A stretch of DNA of 64,000 nt from Kribbella voronezhensis (GTDB taxonomy: Bacteria > Actinomycetota > Actinomycetes > Propionibacteriales > Kribbellaceae), in contig NZ_SOCE01000001.1 of assembly GCF_004365175.1 (NCBI RefSeq), positions 3,727,403 through 3,791,402 of the forward strand, in the 5' to 3' direction. Below, in pieces: positions 24,359 to 33,489 of this stretch. Position 1 is the stretch's first letter. Each line of letters starts with the position of its first letter. Below the pieces are notes generated by a model that saw only the letters and a program-made list of their open reading frames with translations, was not told the origin of the DNA and did no database searches. The translations under genes were made by a program, and so were the position numbers.

Positions 24359-26596
24359 GTGAGTGAAGGTCGTAGGAAAGCCGCCCCGGTCCGACGGCGA
24401 GGGAAGCGGCACTGGGCGCTGCGGGTTCTCGGCTGGCTGGCGGCGCTGTTCTTCCTCGGCGTGATCGCGGTGACTGCGGTGTTCTTCATCGGCTACCAGA
24501 CCACCGACATCCCGGACCCGAACAAGGCGTTCGCGACCAACACCACGACGGTCTACTTCTCCGACAACAAGACGCCGATCGGCAGCTTCTTCGACCAGAA
24601 CCGCCGCTCGGTGCCGCTCAGCCAGATCCCGAAGACCGTCCAGGACGCCGTGATCGCGGCCGAGGACCGGACCTTCTGGACCAACCCCGGCATCTCGCCG
24701 TCCGGCATGGCCCGCGCGGCCTTCAACATCGCCCGCGGCCAGCAGTTGCAGGGTGGCTCGACGATCACCCAGCAGTACGTGAAGATCATGTACCTGACCC
24801 AGGACCGGACCTTCTCCCGGAAATTCTCCGAGCTCTTCATCGCCACCAAGCTGAGCCGGCAGAAGGACAAGAAGGAGATCCTCGAGGGCTACCTGAACAC
24901 GATCTACTTCGGCGAGGGCGCGTACGGCGTCGCGGCGGCGGGCGACGCCTACTTCAGCAAGGCGAACCCGGCACAGCTGAGCATCGGCGAGGCGGCGCTG
25001 CTGGCGACCGTGCTGAACAACCCCACCCGGTTCGACACCGATTCGACCGAGCCGGTGGTGAAGCAGCGCGTCCTGGACCGCTATCGCTATGTGCTCGACG
25101 GCATGAAGCAGACCGGCACGATCACGGAAGCCGACTACGCCAAGTGGAGCAAGGCCGTCCCGCCGATCCACAAGAAGAAGAAGGCCAACCGCTTCAAGGG
25201 TGTCCAGGGCTTCCTGCTCGACATGGCCCGCAAGGAGCTGTCCAGGCTCGGCGTCCCCGACGACCAGATCAGCGGCGGTGGGTTGCGGATCACCACCACG
25301 TTCGACAAGAACCTGCAGCAGAAGATGAACGCCTCCATCGCGGAACGGCCCAAGAACAAGGGCGACCTGCACATCGGGATGGCCTCGGTCCGCCCCGGTA
25401 CCGGCGAGCTGGTCGCGATGTACGGCGGCAGTGACTACCTGGCCAGCCAGTTGAACTGGGCAACATTGCGAGCCCGTCCAGGCTCGTCCTTCAAACCGTT
25501 CGCGGTCGCGGCGGCGCTGGACAGCGGCGACTTCAACATCTACTCCACCTTCCAAGGTGACAGCCCGATCGAGGTCCAAGGGCTGAAGCTCAAGAACGAG
25601 TTCAACGACGACTACGGCGACGTCACGCTGAAACAGGCCACCGAGCAGTCGATCAACACGGCCTTCTACGACCTGATCGACAAACAGCTGGACAACGGAC
25701 CCAGCAAGCTGGTCGACATGGCCGAGAAGGTGGGCATCCCGAAGACCACCGCCCTGGAGCGGGGGCGGAACAACCCGTCGACCGTCCTCGGGCCGGACCC
25801 GTATGCCAGCCCGGTCGAGATGGCGAACGCGTACGCGACCTTCGCGGCCGAGGGCATGTACGTGCCGGTGCACACCATCAAGAAGGTGGACTACCCGGGC
25901 AACGCCAAGGACTGGACCGACGCCCAGTTGCCCCACAAGCAGGTGATCAGCAAGGAGCTCGCCGACCAGGTCAACTACGTCCTCCAGGATGTGGTCGAAG
26001 GCCCGAAGGGCACCGGCAAGCTGGCCAAGGATCTGGACCGTCCCGTCGCCGGCAAGACCGGTACGGCGGGTGGCGTCGCTGTCGAGCACCGCGCCGCCAA
26101 CGCGAAGTGCGACGGCTGTAAGGACGGCTCGGACACGTTGACATCCTGGTGGACCGGTTACACCGCGGGCTACAACTCGCCGACCGATTCCAAGGGACTG
26201 GCGACCTCGGTGCTGTACCGCGCCGGCAAGACCGGTGAGAGCGACCTCGACCCGTTCAGCGACGACGCCGCCTTCTTCGGTGGCAACTGGCCGCTGCGGA
26301 CGTGGCTGGCCTACATGGAGCCGGCGCTGGGCGACACGGACAAGGCGGAGTTCCCCGAGCCGTCGGACGACGCGCTCAAGGACTCGCCGACACCGACGTA
26401 CACGCCGTCGAACACGCCGAGTAACACTCCGTCGAACACGCCCTCGAACACACCGACCAACACGCCGACGAACACGCCCACGAACACACCGACCAACACG
26501 CCGACGAACAAGCCGACCAAGACGCACACTCCGAAGTGGCCGACCATCCCCACGGGTGGTCCGCCGACTCCCGGCAACGGAGACGGCAACCAGTAG
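24359..26596 (+). CDS. class A penicillin-binding protein (GT51 plus transpeptidase)
   Basis: A 745-residue bifunctional peptidoglycan synthase: a short cytoplasmic Arg/Lys tail, one membrane anchor (~20-45), a GT51 glycosyltransferase with Glu102 in AAEDRTFWTNPGI and GGSTITQQYVK, then a transpeptidase with Ser376 (SSFK), SIN (431-433) and KTG (566-568). The GTG at 24359 is preferred since GAGG lies eight bases upstream; an ATG at 24245 would add 38 unsupported residues. The extracellular C-terminus ends in a Thr/Pro/Asn repeat tail. It forms an operon with the mannosyltransferase gene six bases downstream. From memory this matches the PBP near ino1 in other actinomycetes. Confidence 0.95.
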   Translation: MSEGRRKAAPVRRRGKRHWALRVLGWLAALFFLGVIAVTAVFFIGYQTTDIPDPNKAFATNTTTVYFSDNKTPIGSFFDQNRRSVPLSQIPKTVQDAVIAAEDRTFWTNPGISPSGMARAAFNIARGQQLQGGSTITQQYVKIMYLTQDRTFSRKFSELFIATKLSRQKDKKEILEGYLNTIYFGEGAYGVAAAGDAYFSKANPAQLSIGEAALLATVLNNPTRFDTDSTEPVVKQRVLDRYRYVLDGMKQTGTITEADYAKWSKAVPPIHKKKKANRFKGVQGFLLDMARKELSRLGVPDDQISGGGLRITTTFDKNLQQKMNASIAERPKNKGDLHIGMASVRPGTGELVAMYGGSDYLASQLNWATLRARPGSSFKPFAVAAALDSGDFNIYSTFQGDSPIEVQGLKLKNEFNDDYGDVTLKQATEQSINTAFYDLIDKQLDNGPSKLVDMAEKVGIPKTTALERGRNNPSTVLGPDPYASPVEMANAYATFAAEGMYVPVHTIKKVDYPGNAKDWTDAQLPHKQVISKELADQVNYVLQDVVEGPKGTGKLAKDLDRPVAGKTGTAGGVAVEHRAANAKCDGCKDGSDTLTSWWTGYTAGYNSPTDSKGLATSVLYRAGKTGESDLDPFSDDAAFFGGNWPLRTWLAYMEPALGDTDKAEFPEPSDDALKDSPTPTYTPSNTPSNTPSNTPSNTPTNTPTNTPTNTPTNTPTNKPTKTHTPKWPTIPTGGPPTPGNGDGNQ
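26402..26521 (+). repeat. 12-base tandem repeat encoding (S/T)NTP units
   Basis: About ten imperfect 12-base units (AACACGCCGACG-like) encode a run of TPSN then TPTN tetrapeptides in the extracellular tail of the PBP. The Ser-type units come first and the Thr-type units later, suggesting stepwise expansion. Confidence 0.8.
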
Positions 26597-26602
26597 TGGC
26601 CG

Positions 26603-27784
26603 GTGTTTGAGCGGGTGGCAGAGGAACGGCCTCGCCGGGCCAGGAGGGCTCGCGAGGCCGTCGGACTCGTGCGGCTGCTGGACCTGAGCGCTCGCGAGAC
26701 CCTCGGCTGGTGGCTGGTCACCCGGATCGGGATCTTCGTCCTCTCGATCTCGGCGCCGCTGCTGTTCAACCGGGGCACCGACTACCCGAATGTCTGGCAC
26801 GCCTTCCTGCAGTGGGACGTCTGGCACTTCAAGGCGGTCGCGGAGTTCGGCTACAACCACGGCGAACCGTCCGGCGCACCGCTGGCCGCGTTCTTCCCCG
26901 GCTTCCCGGCGCTGATGCGGGCCGCGAGCTGGCTGGGAATCGGGTACGTCGGTGGCGGCATCCTCGTCTCGGCGATCGCCAGCGCGGTCGCCGGTGTGTA
27001 CCTGGCCCGCCTGGCGCAGTACGAGTACCCGCAGCTGGCCAACCTCGGGCCGAAGGCGGCACTGATCTGGTTCACCGCGCCGGTCGGGATCTTCCTCGCC
27101 GCGCCCTACACCGAGGCGCTGTTCTGCGCCTTCGCCTTTCCCGGCTGGCTGGCCGCGCGGCAGGGTCGCTGGGCGCGGGCGGCGATCTTCGTCGCCCTCG
27201 CGTCGACCGTGCGGGTCTCCGGGATCTTCCTGATCTTCGCGCTCGGTGTCGAGTTCCTCACCTCCAAGAAGCGCGACTGGTCGTCGCTGCCGTGGCTGCT
27301 GCTGCCAGTGGTTCCGGTGGTCGCGTTCATGGCGTACCTGAAGAAGATCCACGGGTCCTGGTTCGCCTGGCAGCAGGCGCAGGAGAAGGGCTGGGCGCGC
27401 GAGTTCACCTGGCCGTGGACCTCGCTGGTGCACACGGTCGAGGCGGCGACCAAGGGGCACTTTCCGGCCGATCGCAGCGACTGGACCTGGATGTTCCGCG
27501 CCGAGCTGGTCGCGTTGTTCGTTGGACTGGTTCTGCTGGCCTGGTTGTTGTGGCGGCGGTCCTGGGGCGAGGCGGCCTGGGTCGCTGCGACGATCGGCGC
27601 GTTCACCACGTCGTTCTGGGTCTACTCGCTGACCCGCGCGACGCTGCTGTGGTGGCCGCTGTGGATCGGCCTTGCCGTCCTGGTCGAGAAACGCCCCTGG
27701 CTCGGCCGCCTCTACCTGGCGATAGCGATTCCCCTGGCCGCGGTCTGGGCCGCCGCCTTCTTCACCGGTCGCTGGACCGGCTGA
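26603..27784 (+). CDS. PIG-V-like membrane mannosyltransferase
   Basis: A 393-residue polytopic membrane protein resembling the PIG-V/GPI-mannosyltransferase-like group, which uses polyprenyl-phosphate mannose outside the membrane. Visible are an N-terminal amphipathic stretch, about nine hydrophobic segments, and the first extracytoplasmic loop WDVWHFKAVAEFGYNH, which carries the Trp/Asp-rich active-site pattern of GT-C enzymes. The GTG at 26603 is six bases after the PBP stop, so they are one transcript. It would glycosylate a wall lipid or an exported protein, possibly the PBP's own Thr-rich tail (inference). Its end overlaps the transglutaminase gene by 23 bases. Confidence 0.82.
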   Translation: MFERVAEERPRRARRAREAVGLVRLLDLSARETLGWWLVTRIGIFVLSISAPLLFNRGTDYPNVWHAFLQWDVWHFKAVAEFGYNHGEPSGAPLAAFFPGFPALMRAASWLGIGYVGGGILVSAIASAVAGVYLARLAQYEYPQLANLGPKAALIWFTAPVGIFLAAPYTEALFCAFAFPGWLAARQGRWARAAIFVALASTVRVSGIFLIFALGVEFLTSKKRDWSSLPWLLLPVVPVVAFMAYLKKIHGSWFAWQQAQEKGWAREFTWPWTSLVHTVEAATKGHFPADRSDWTWMFRAELVALFVGLVLLAWLLWRRSWGEAAWVAATIGAFTTSFWVYSLTRATLLWWPLWIGLAVLVEKRPWLGRLYLAIAIPLAAVWAAAFFTGRWTG

Positions 27785-29000
27785 GATAGCGAAGGTGCTG
27801 CGGCGCGGTTTCGCCGTACGGCGTGGCGATGGTGACCGTGAGTTCGTGGCTGCCGGGGGTCAGGTCGAGCGGGTACTCCTCGACGGGTTTGCCGTTGATC
27901 CGGATCGCAGTGCCGTACGGGTGGGCATGGCTGAACAGGACCGTGGGTGCAGTGACAGTGCCCCCGAGGCCGGTCGTGACGGCGGAGAGCCGGGGATACG
28001 CGAGGTCGCCGTCGTGCACGAGCCGCGGCGTACGGATGCTGCGCATGCCCTGGAAGATCGGTGCGAACGGACCCTCCGCCCACGTGTAGCCCGTCGTCGT
28101 CACCGACGCGAAATAGCTGAACCACACCGCAGCCTGCTCGGCGCTCAGCGACTCCACCCCGCGCGCTCCAACGAACGCAGGCGGCTCGGTCAGCCGCTGC
28201 AGTTCCCGTACGCCGAGCGGCCGGCCGGCCTCGTCGATCCAGTACGACCCGTTCTGGCCGTCGAGCAGCACCCAGCGATCCAGATCGTCGATCCACGCCT
28301 CACTGACGACGTGGCCCCGGCCGACCCCGACGTGGTGGTTGGCCTGCCGCAGATCGACTCGCCTGGCCGGGATGCGTACGGCGTTCAGCGCCTGACTCAG
28401 CACGATCGAGTACTCGACGCAGGCGAACCGGGCACCGCCATCCACCCGCTCGAGAACGTTCAGCGCGTCCGGGTCCTCGACATGGTCGTTCGCGTGCGGC
28501 CACTGGTCGTGGACCCACTCCAGCAGCCCGGTCGCGGTGTCCCAGGCGGAGTCCGCGGAATCGGGTAGCCGGTCGAGCAAGGCGCTCTCCCGCTCCGGGG
28601 CGATCGCGTAGAGATCCAGCGCACCGACCGGGCCGGCGTCCGGCCACTCGGTCAGCTCGAGCGTCGGCAGCGGGACGTTCACCCGCATCCGCCGCTGCAG
28701 CAGCGGCCAGCCGGTGTCCGTACCGAAGTACTTCTCCAGTTCGCCCTCGAACATCTCGGGCTGGCTGAAGCCGAGCGTGACGGCCTCCTCCAGCAGCGCC
28801 GACGCCTGCGGTGACCCGAGCCGGCGCGCGGCGATCGCCGCCCCGGGCGCCCAGAGATGAGCCCACCACTGCTCATCGGCGCGCAAGTCGCCGACCAGGT
28901 CCAGCAGCGGCTGGTCGTTCTCGTCCCGCAGGTACCGCTCGGCCTGCAGGCGCAGCTCGGCCAGTTCGCGGGGCGGCAGGTCGTCGACTCGTTCGCTCAC
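27762..29000 (-). CDS. transglutaminase-like domain protein
   Basis: A 412-residue cytoplasmic protein with a transglutaminase/cysteine-protease-like core in the middle. The triad is suggested by Cys in GARFACVEYSIVLSQALNA, His in GRGHVVSEAWID and Asp in WVLLDGQNGSYW. The N-terminal ~150 residues are helical and the C-terminal ~100 residues form a beta-rich domain (AIRINGKPVEEYPLDLTPGSHELTV). Activity is unknown; such proteins can be peptidases or amidases. I chose the GTG at 29000, where MSERVDDLPPREL starts; a GTG at 29033 with a weak GAGG is the alternative. Confidence 0.8.
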   Translation of the reverse strand: MSERVDDLPPRELAELRLQAERYLRDENDQPLLDLVGDLRADEQWWAHLWAPGAAIAARRLGSPQASALLEEAVTLGFSQPEMFEGELEKYFGTDTGWPLLQRRMRVNVPLPTLELTEWPDAGPVGALDLYAIAPERESALLDRLPDSADSAWDTATGLLEWVHDQWPHANDHVEDPDALNVLERVDGGARFACVEYSIVLSQALNAVRIPARRVDLRQANHHVGVGRGHVVSEAWIDDLDRWVLLDGQNGSYWIDEAGRPLGVRELQRLTEPPAFVGARGVESLSAEQAAVWFSYFASVTTTGYTWAEGPFAPIFQGMRSIRTPRLVHDGDLAYPRLSAVTTGLGGTVTAPTVLFSHAHPYGTAIRINGKPVEEYPLDLTPGSHELTVTIATPYGETAPQHLRYLSRSSDR

Positions 29001-29075
29001 CGGGCCATCATCGCCTGCCCGCGGGCTGCTCACGAGGCCTCGCTGCGTCCACGATGTGGACAGATTTGGGCCGAG

Positions 29076-29101
29076 GCAACCTATCCGGGGGCCCGGTCGT
29101 C
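29076..29101 (+). promoter_or_regulatory. ECF-sigma-like promoter, orphan
   Basis: GCAACC, 16 bases, then CGTC: the spacing and sequence of actinomycete ECF (SigE-type) promoters. It points rightward into a short space that ends in a hairpin, with no gene between. Confidence 0.35.
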
Positions 29102-29113
29102 AGTACGGTGTGA

Positions 29114-29146
29114 AGGGGTGGCAGGCCGGGCGGGGTCGCCACCCCT
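29114..29146 (+). terminator. hairpin with T-rich tail on the plus strand
   Basis: A nine-base perfect stem AGGGGTGGC/GCCACCCCT followed by CCATTTCTTTCT. No plus-strand gene ends here, so it may close a short non-coding RNA from the ECF-like promoter just upstream. Confidence 0.5.
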
Positions 29147-29169
29147 CCATTTCTTTCTGAACGGGACAG

Positions 29170-29210
29170 ACGTCCGGCGGAACCTCTCAGGGGCAGGCTC
29201 CGCCGGACGT
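29170..29210 (-). terminator. hairpin terminator of the GH92 gene
   Basis: A perfect 12-base stem (ACGTCCGGCGGA and its complement) with a 17-base loop, nine bases past the GH92 stop codon. Confidence 0.75.
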
Positions 29211-29219
29211 GGTTTTCTG

Positions 29220-32200
29220 TCAGCCGTAGTTGCGGTCGATCGACTGCGACGGGGTCGGGCTCGGCTTGGCCTCGGCCACCCGTTGGTCGCTCGGATGCGT
29301 ACCGGCCTCGACGCCCTTCAGCGTGCCGAGCAGTTCGAGCTCGGACAACGTCACCCCGTCAGCCCCGGCCGCCGGAGTCAGCACCAGCCGGTACTGCGTG
29401 AACGCCTTCGGTGAAGCGACGCTGAACGACCTCGTGTACGCCGGCCATGCCCACGTCTCGCCGCTCCGCTTGTCCACCGGAGTCCAGCTGGTCCCGTCGT
29501 TCGAGCCCTCCAGCACCCAGCCCGACGGCGCGGCACCGGTGTTCCCGCTGGTCAGGGTGTACATCGTCACCGGCCGGCCGGTCTGCAGGTTGACCGTCAC
29601 GGTCGGAGTCGCCCCGGTCAGCGTGACCTGGGTCTTCGAGTCGTTGTCGGTCAGCGCGGAGACGTCGGCACCAGCGGCCGCGGTGACCGCGCCCTCGTCC
29701 TCGGTCGAGTCCCGCCAGGTCTTCGGGTCCTCGCCCGGCTTGGTGATCGACGGGGGAGCGTCGTTCCGGCCGCTGCCCCAGTTCGACGGACGGTCGGTCA
29801 TGTCGAACTCGATCTTGCCGCCGTCCGCGATCAGCGAGTGCGGCAGCGCGGTCGAGGTCCAGTTCTTGCCGTTGACCTTGACGCCCTTGACGTACAGGTT
29901 CTTCGCGCTGTTCTTCGGCGCGCTGACCACCAGCTTCTTGCCGTCGGCCAACCGGATCGTCGCCTTGGTGAACAGCGGTGCCCCGATCGCGTACGTCGGG
30001 GAGCCGACCTGCAGCGGGTAGAACCCGAGCATGCTGAACAGGTACCACGAGGACATCTCGCCGTTGTCCTCGTCGCCAGGGTAACCCTGGCCGATCTCCG
30101 ACCCGAGGTAGAGCCGGTTCAGGATCTCCCGCACCTTCTCCTGGGTCTTCGACGGCTGACCGGCGAAGTCGTACATGTACGCGATGTGGTGCGACGGCTG
30201 GTTCGAGTGCCCGTACTGGCCCATCCGGACGTCACGGGCTTCGAGCATCTCGTGGATCGTGCCGCCGTAGCCGCCGGTGTGCAGGGCGTCCTCCGGCGTA
30301 CTGAAGAACTCGTCGAGCTTCTTCGCCAGGCCATCGCGACCGCCGTACAGCGCGGCAATACCTGCACCGTCCTGCGGGGCGGAGAACGCCATGTTCCACG
30401 CGTTCGTCTCGGTGTAGTCGTGGCCCCAGTCCTGCGGGTCGAACGTGGCCGGCGAGTTGCCCCAGACACCCTGCGGGTCCTTGCCCTGGAAGAAGTTGAG
30501 CGCCGGGTCGAACAGGGTGACGTAGTTGCGCGCCCGGTTCAGGTAGTAGTGGTAGTTGTCCAGGTACTCCTGCTTGCGCGGGTCGCTCTTCTTCGCCTTG
30601 TCGTACAGGGCTTTCGACAGGTTGGCGATGCCGAAGTCGTTGATGTAGCCGTCCATCGACCAGCTGAAGCCCTCGCCGGTGGTGTTGGCCGTGTAGCCGT
30701 TGAACACGGACCGGTCCAGACCCTTGCGACCGACGTTGTCTGTCGGCGGCCGGGCAGCGGCGTTCTTGAGCGCAGCGTCGTACGCCGCCTGGATGTCGAT
30801 CCCCTTGATCCCCTTGAGGTAGGCGTCCGCGAAGGCCACGTCGGAGCTGGTGCCGACCATCAGGTTGGCATAGCCCGGCGAGGACCAGCGCGAGATCCAG
30901 CCGCCGTCCTTGTACTGCTGGACGAAGCCGTTCACCAGGGCCGCGGCGTCGTCCTGCGAGAACAGCGAGTACGCCGGCCAGACGGTCCGGTAGGTGTCCC
31001 AGAACCCGTTGTTCACATAGGTCTGGCCGGCCACGATCTTGGAGCCGGTCTCGGTCGGGGTGTCCGCGCCGATCTTCGGTGAGGTCGGCGAGGCGTAGGT
31101 GATCACCGGCTTCTTCGCCGTACCGGTGTTCTCCGAGCCGTTGTTCGGGTAGAGGAACAGCCGGTAGAGGTTCGAGTAGAGCGTGTGCAGCTGGTCCGCG
31201 GTGGCGCCCTCGACCTCGATGGTGCTGAGCTTGGCGTCCCAGGCGACCTGGGCTGCCTTCTTCACCTTGTCGAACTTGCTGTCGGCCGCGAGCTCGAGTT
31301 CGAGGTTCTTCTTCGCCTGCGCGGTGCCGATCAGCGAGGTCGCCATCCGTAGCTGGACCTGCTTGACCGACTTGTCGAAGGAGAAGTAGCCGCCGACGTT
31401 TGCGCCGCCACCGTCGGCGAGCTTGCCGGAGGCAACCACCTTCTGGTCGACCACGCCGTACACGAACAGCCGGCCGGCGCCGGTCGACAGGCCGGACTTG
31501 ATGTCGCTGAAGCCGGTGACCACGCCGGTCGCCGGGTCGAGCGTCAATCCGCCGTTGTTGTTGGCGTTGTCGAACACCAGTGACGCGTTGCCGGCCGGGA
31601 ACGAGAACCGCAGCATCGCCGCGTGGTCCGTCGGGGCCATCTCGACCGCGTTGCCGTTGTCGAAGGTCACGCCGTAGTAGTACGGCCGGGCGATCTCGTT
31701 GTCGTGGCTGAACGCCCAGGCCCGCGCCTCGCGATCCGCGGTCGGGGTGTCGGCGGTGGACGGCATCACCTGGAAGGTCTGCCGGTCACCCATCCACGGG
31801 CTCGGCTCGTGACTGATCGAGAAGGCCTGGATCTCCGGCTTGTTCTGGTCGTTGTTGCCCTTGGCGTAGTCGTACAGCCAGGAGATCGAGCCGGCGTTGG
31901 TGACCGGCGTCCAGAAGTTGAAGCCGTGCGGTACGGCGGTCGCCGGGAAGTTGTTGCCCCGGGAGAATCCACCGGTCGAGTTCGTCCCGCGGGTCGTGAT
32001 GGCGAGGTCTGACGGGTGCCTTTTGGCCGTCTTCTGGGCAGCTGTGTCACTGGAGGCGGGATCGACTGTACCGTTGGCGATCCGGATGTCGTCGATCCAG
32101 CCGCGGAAGTCGGCCGGCCCGGACGGCTTGTCGTACCCGATGAGGATCCGCGTGATCGTCTTGCCCGCGGCGACCTTGCCGAGGTCGGCCTCGATGTTGT

Positions 32201-33254
32201 TCCACTGGTTCGTCGACAGGCCCTTCGCCTCGCCCTGACCACGCGGGCTGAGGCCGAAGCCGTGGTGGTCCTTGGCGCCGAGGTCGCTCAGGTAGGTGCC
32301 GTCGGTGAACGCCAGGTCGATCGCCGCGTAGGTGCTCGGGTAGCTCAGGTCGCCTTCGACGTGCTCGGGGAAGATCTTGTAGCCCAGCCGGGTGTCCTTG
32401 CCGACCTTCAGGTCCACGTCCGCGATCTTGTTCCAGGTGAAGCCGCGGCCCTCGGCCGTCTGGTGGCCGGCGTACCGGAAGGACTTCACGCCGGTGAAGC
32501 CGGTGCGGGCACGGGCGTTGTAGGCGCTGGTCGGGCCGGAGTCGAGGCGGGACTCGGCCGTCGGGCCGGGTGGCGGCAGCGGAGCGCCGTTCGACAGGTA
32601 CCAGTCGGCGAGCTGGACGATGTTCTCGCCGTGGTTCTGGGTGATGTCGAGCTTGTAGAACGTGTACGCCGTGGCGTTGTCGAACGTGTACTCCTTGGTC
32701 TGGAACCGCGACTCGAAGTCCTCGTTCGTCCTCGTGTCCAGCGTGGTCCAGGTCGTGCCGTCGTTCGAGCCGGACACGGTCCAGTTCTTCGGGTCGCGGC
32801 CGTCGGCGTCGTTCGCCGAGGTCAGCGCGTACTTCTTGATCGTCACCGGGACCGAGGTCTGGTACGTCAGCCACCCGGTCGGCTCGAACACCAGCCACTT
32901 GGTGAACTTGTCACCGTCGGCGGCGTTCGTCGCGATCTCACCGCCTCCGGTGTTCTCGCCGTTCGCCTCGACCTTGACGACCTTGTCCATCTCGCTGCCG
33001 CCGATCCCGGTCGGCGTCGGACCTTCGACACCGCCGGTCCGGGGCTTCCCGTCCGGACCGGTCTCGACCGCATCGGTGTAGCCGGGTTGCGGCTGGCCCG
33101 GCTCGAAGGAAGTGAAGAAGGAGGACCCGGTCGCGGCCGGCTGGCCGGTGGCCTGGGCCCCGATGGGTACGGCGGCGCTCGCTGACGTCATGGCAGTCAT
33201 TGTCACCACAAGGCCGAGAGACGTGACGAGCCCCAGAGGGCGGCGGAGATTCAT
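29220..33254 (-). CDS. secreted GH92 alpha-mannosidase with F5/8-type modules
   Basis: A 1344-residue exported enzyme. The signal peptide ends near SASA (residue 27). An F5/8-type C (CBM32-like) module (~65-175, DGRDPKNWTVSGSNDGTTWTT) and a second beta-sandwich precede the GH92 catalytic region (~410-1140), where GFWDTYRTVWPAYSLF, NQPSHHIAYMYDFAGQP and GQGYPGDEDNGEMSSWYLFS are hallmarks. Another F5/8-like module (~1190-1300) ends the protein. GH92 enzymes are Ca-dependent exo-mannosidases acting on alpha-mannans or N-glycans. AAGGAG lies five bases before the ATG at 33254. Confidence 0.94.
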   Translation of the reverse strand: MNLRRPLGLVTSLGLVVTMTAMTSASAAVPIGAQATGQPAATGSSFFTSFEPGQPQPGYTDAVETGPDGKPRTGGVEGPTPTGIGGSEMDKVVKVEANGENTGGGEIATNAADGDKFTKWLVFEPTGWLTYQTSVPVTIKKYALTSANDADGRDPKNWTVSGSNDGTTWTTLDTRTNEDFESRFQTKEYTFDNATAYTFYKLDITQNHGENIVQLADWYLSNGAPLPPPGPTAESRLDSGPTSAYNARARTGFTGVKSFRYAGHQTAEGRGFTWNKIADVDLKVGKDTRLGYKIFPEHVEGDLSYPSTYAAIDLAFTDGTYLSDLGAKDHHGFGLSPRGQGEAKGLSTNQWNNIEADLGKVAAGKTITRILIGYDKPSGPADFRGWIDDIRIANGTVDPASSDTAAQKTAKRHPSDLAITTRGTNSTGGFSRGNNFPATAVPHGFNFWTPVTNAGSISWLYDYAKGNNDQNKPEIQAFSISHEPSPWMGDRQTFQVMPSTADTPTADREARAWAFSHDNEIARPYYYGVTFDNGNAVEMAPTDHAAMLRFSFPAGNASLVFDNANNNGGLTLDPATGVVTGFSDIKSGLSTGAGRLFVYGVVDQKVVASGKLADGGGANVGGYFSFDKSVKQVQLRMATSLIGTAQAKKNLELELAADSKFDKVKKAAQVAWDAKLSTIEVEGATADQLHTLYSNLYRLFLYPNNGSENTGTAKKPVITYASPTSPKIGADTPTETGSKIVAGQTYVNNGFWDTYRTVWPAYSLFSQDDAAALVNGFVQQYKDGGWISRWSSPGYANLMVGTSSDVAFADAYLKGIKGIDIQAAYDAALKNAAARPPTDNVGRKGLDRSVFNGYTANTTGEGFSWSMDGYINDFGIANLSKALYDKAKKSDPRKQEYLDNYHYYLNRARNYVTLFDPALNFFQGKDPQGVWGNSPATFDPQDWGHDYTETNAWNMAFSAPQDGAGIAALYGGRDGLAKKLDEFFSTPEDALHTGGYGGTIHEMLEARDVRMGQYGHSNQPSHHIAYMYDFAGQPSKTQEKVREILNRLYLGSEIGQGYPGDEDNGEMSSWYLFSMLGFYPLQVGSPTYAIGAPLFTKATIRLADGKKLVVSAPKNSAKNLYVKGVKVNGKNWTSTALPHSLIADGGKIEFDMTDRPSNWGSGRNDAPPSITKPGEDPKTWRDSTEDEGAVTAAAGADVSALTDNDSKTQVTLTGATPTVTVNLQTGRPVTMYTLTSGNTGAAPSGWVLEGSNDGTSWTPVDKRSGETWAWPAYTRSFSVASPKAFTQYRLVLTPAAGADGVTLSELELLGTLKGVEAGTHPSDQRVAEAKPSPTPSQSIDRNYG

Positions 33255-33319
33255 CTACGCTCCTTGGACGGGAAGAGCGGCGCCCGGCAGTGCCGATCGC
33301 CAGTGGTACGCGGCCCCGA

Positions 33320-33333
33320 TGACAAGGTTGTCA
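33320..33333. promoter_or_regulatory. palindrome upstream of GH92
   Basis: TGACAA-GG-TTGTCA, a perfect 14-base palindrome, 66 bases before the GH92 start. It is a plausible repressor site for mannan utilisation, though the 235-base gap also holds the divergent epimerase promoter. Confidence 0.35.
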
Positions 33334-33476
33334 GCCCGCGTCCGGGGTGATCCTGCCCATCATGATCACCCGCGGTCAAGAGTTCGTCGCGCACCGTTCG
33401 GAACTGGGTCGCGAGCCGCCGGGTTCCGGCCTCGCGACCGGCCGCGGCCGGGGCCGTCGGTTTGGGCGTCCGGCGG

Positions 33477-33482
33477 TAGGTT
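33477..33482 (+). promoter_or_regulatory. -10 box of a leaderless promoter for the epimerase gene
   Basis: TAGGTT lies seven bases before the ATG at 33490. Confidence 0.5.
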
Positions 33483-33489
33483 GACCGGC

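Noticed and set aside
26402..26521. CRISPR-like regular repeats
   Set aside because: The period is 12 bases with no spacers and the repeats are in frame in the PBP gene, so this is a coding microsatellite.
24131..27460. Minus-strand extension of the GH43 frame to ~1800 residues
   Set aside because: The real protein starts at 24130 with a ribosome-binding site and signal peptide. The extension lies opposite the PBP and mannosyltransferase genes and has no recognisable domain.
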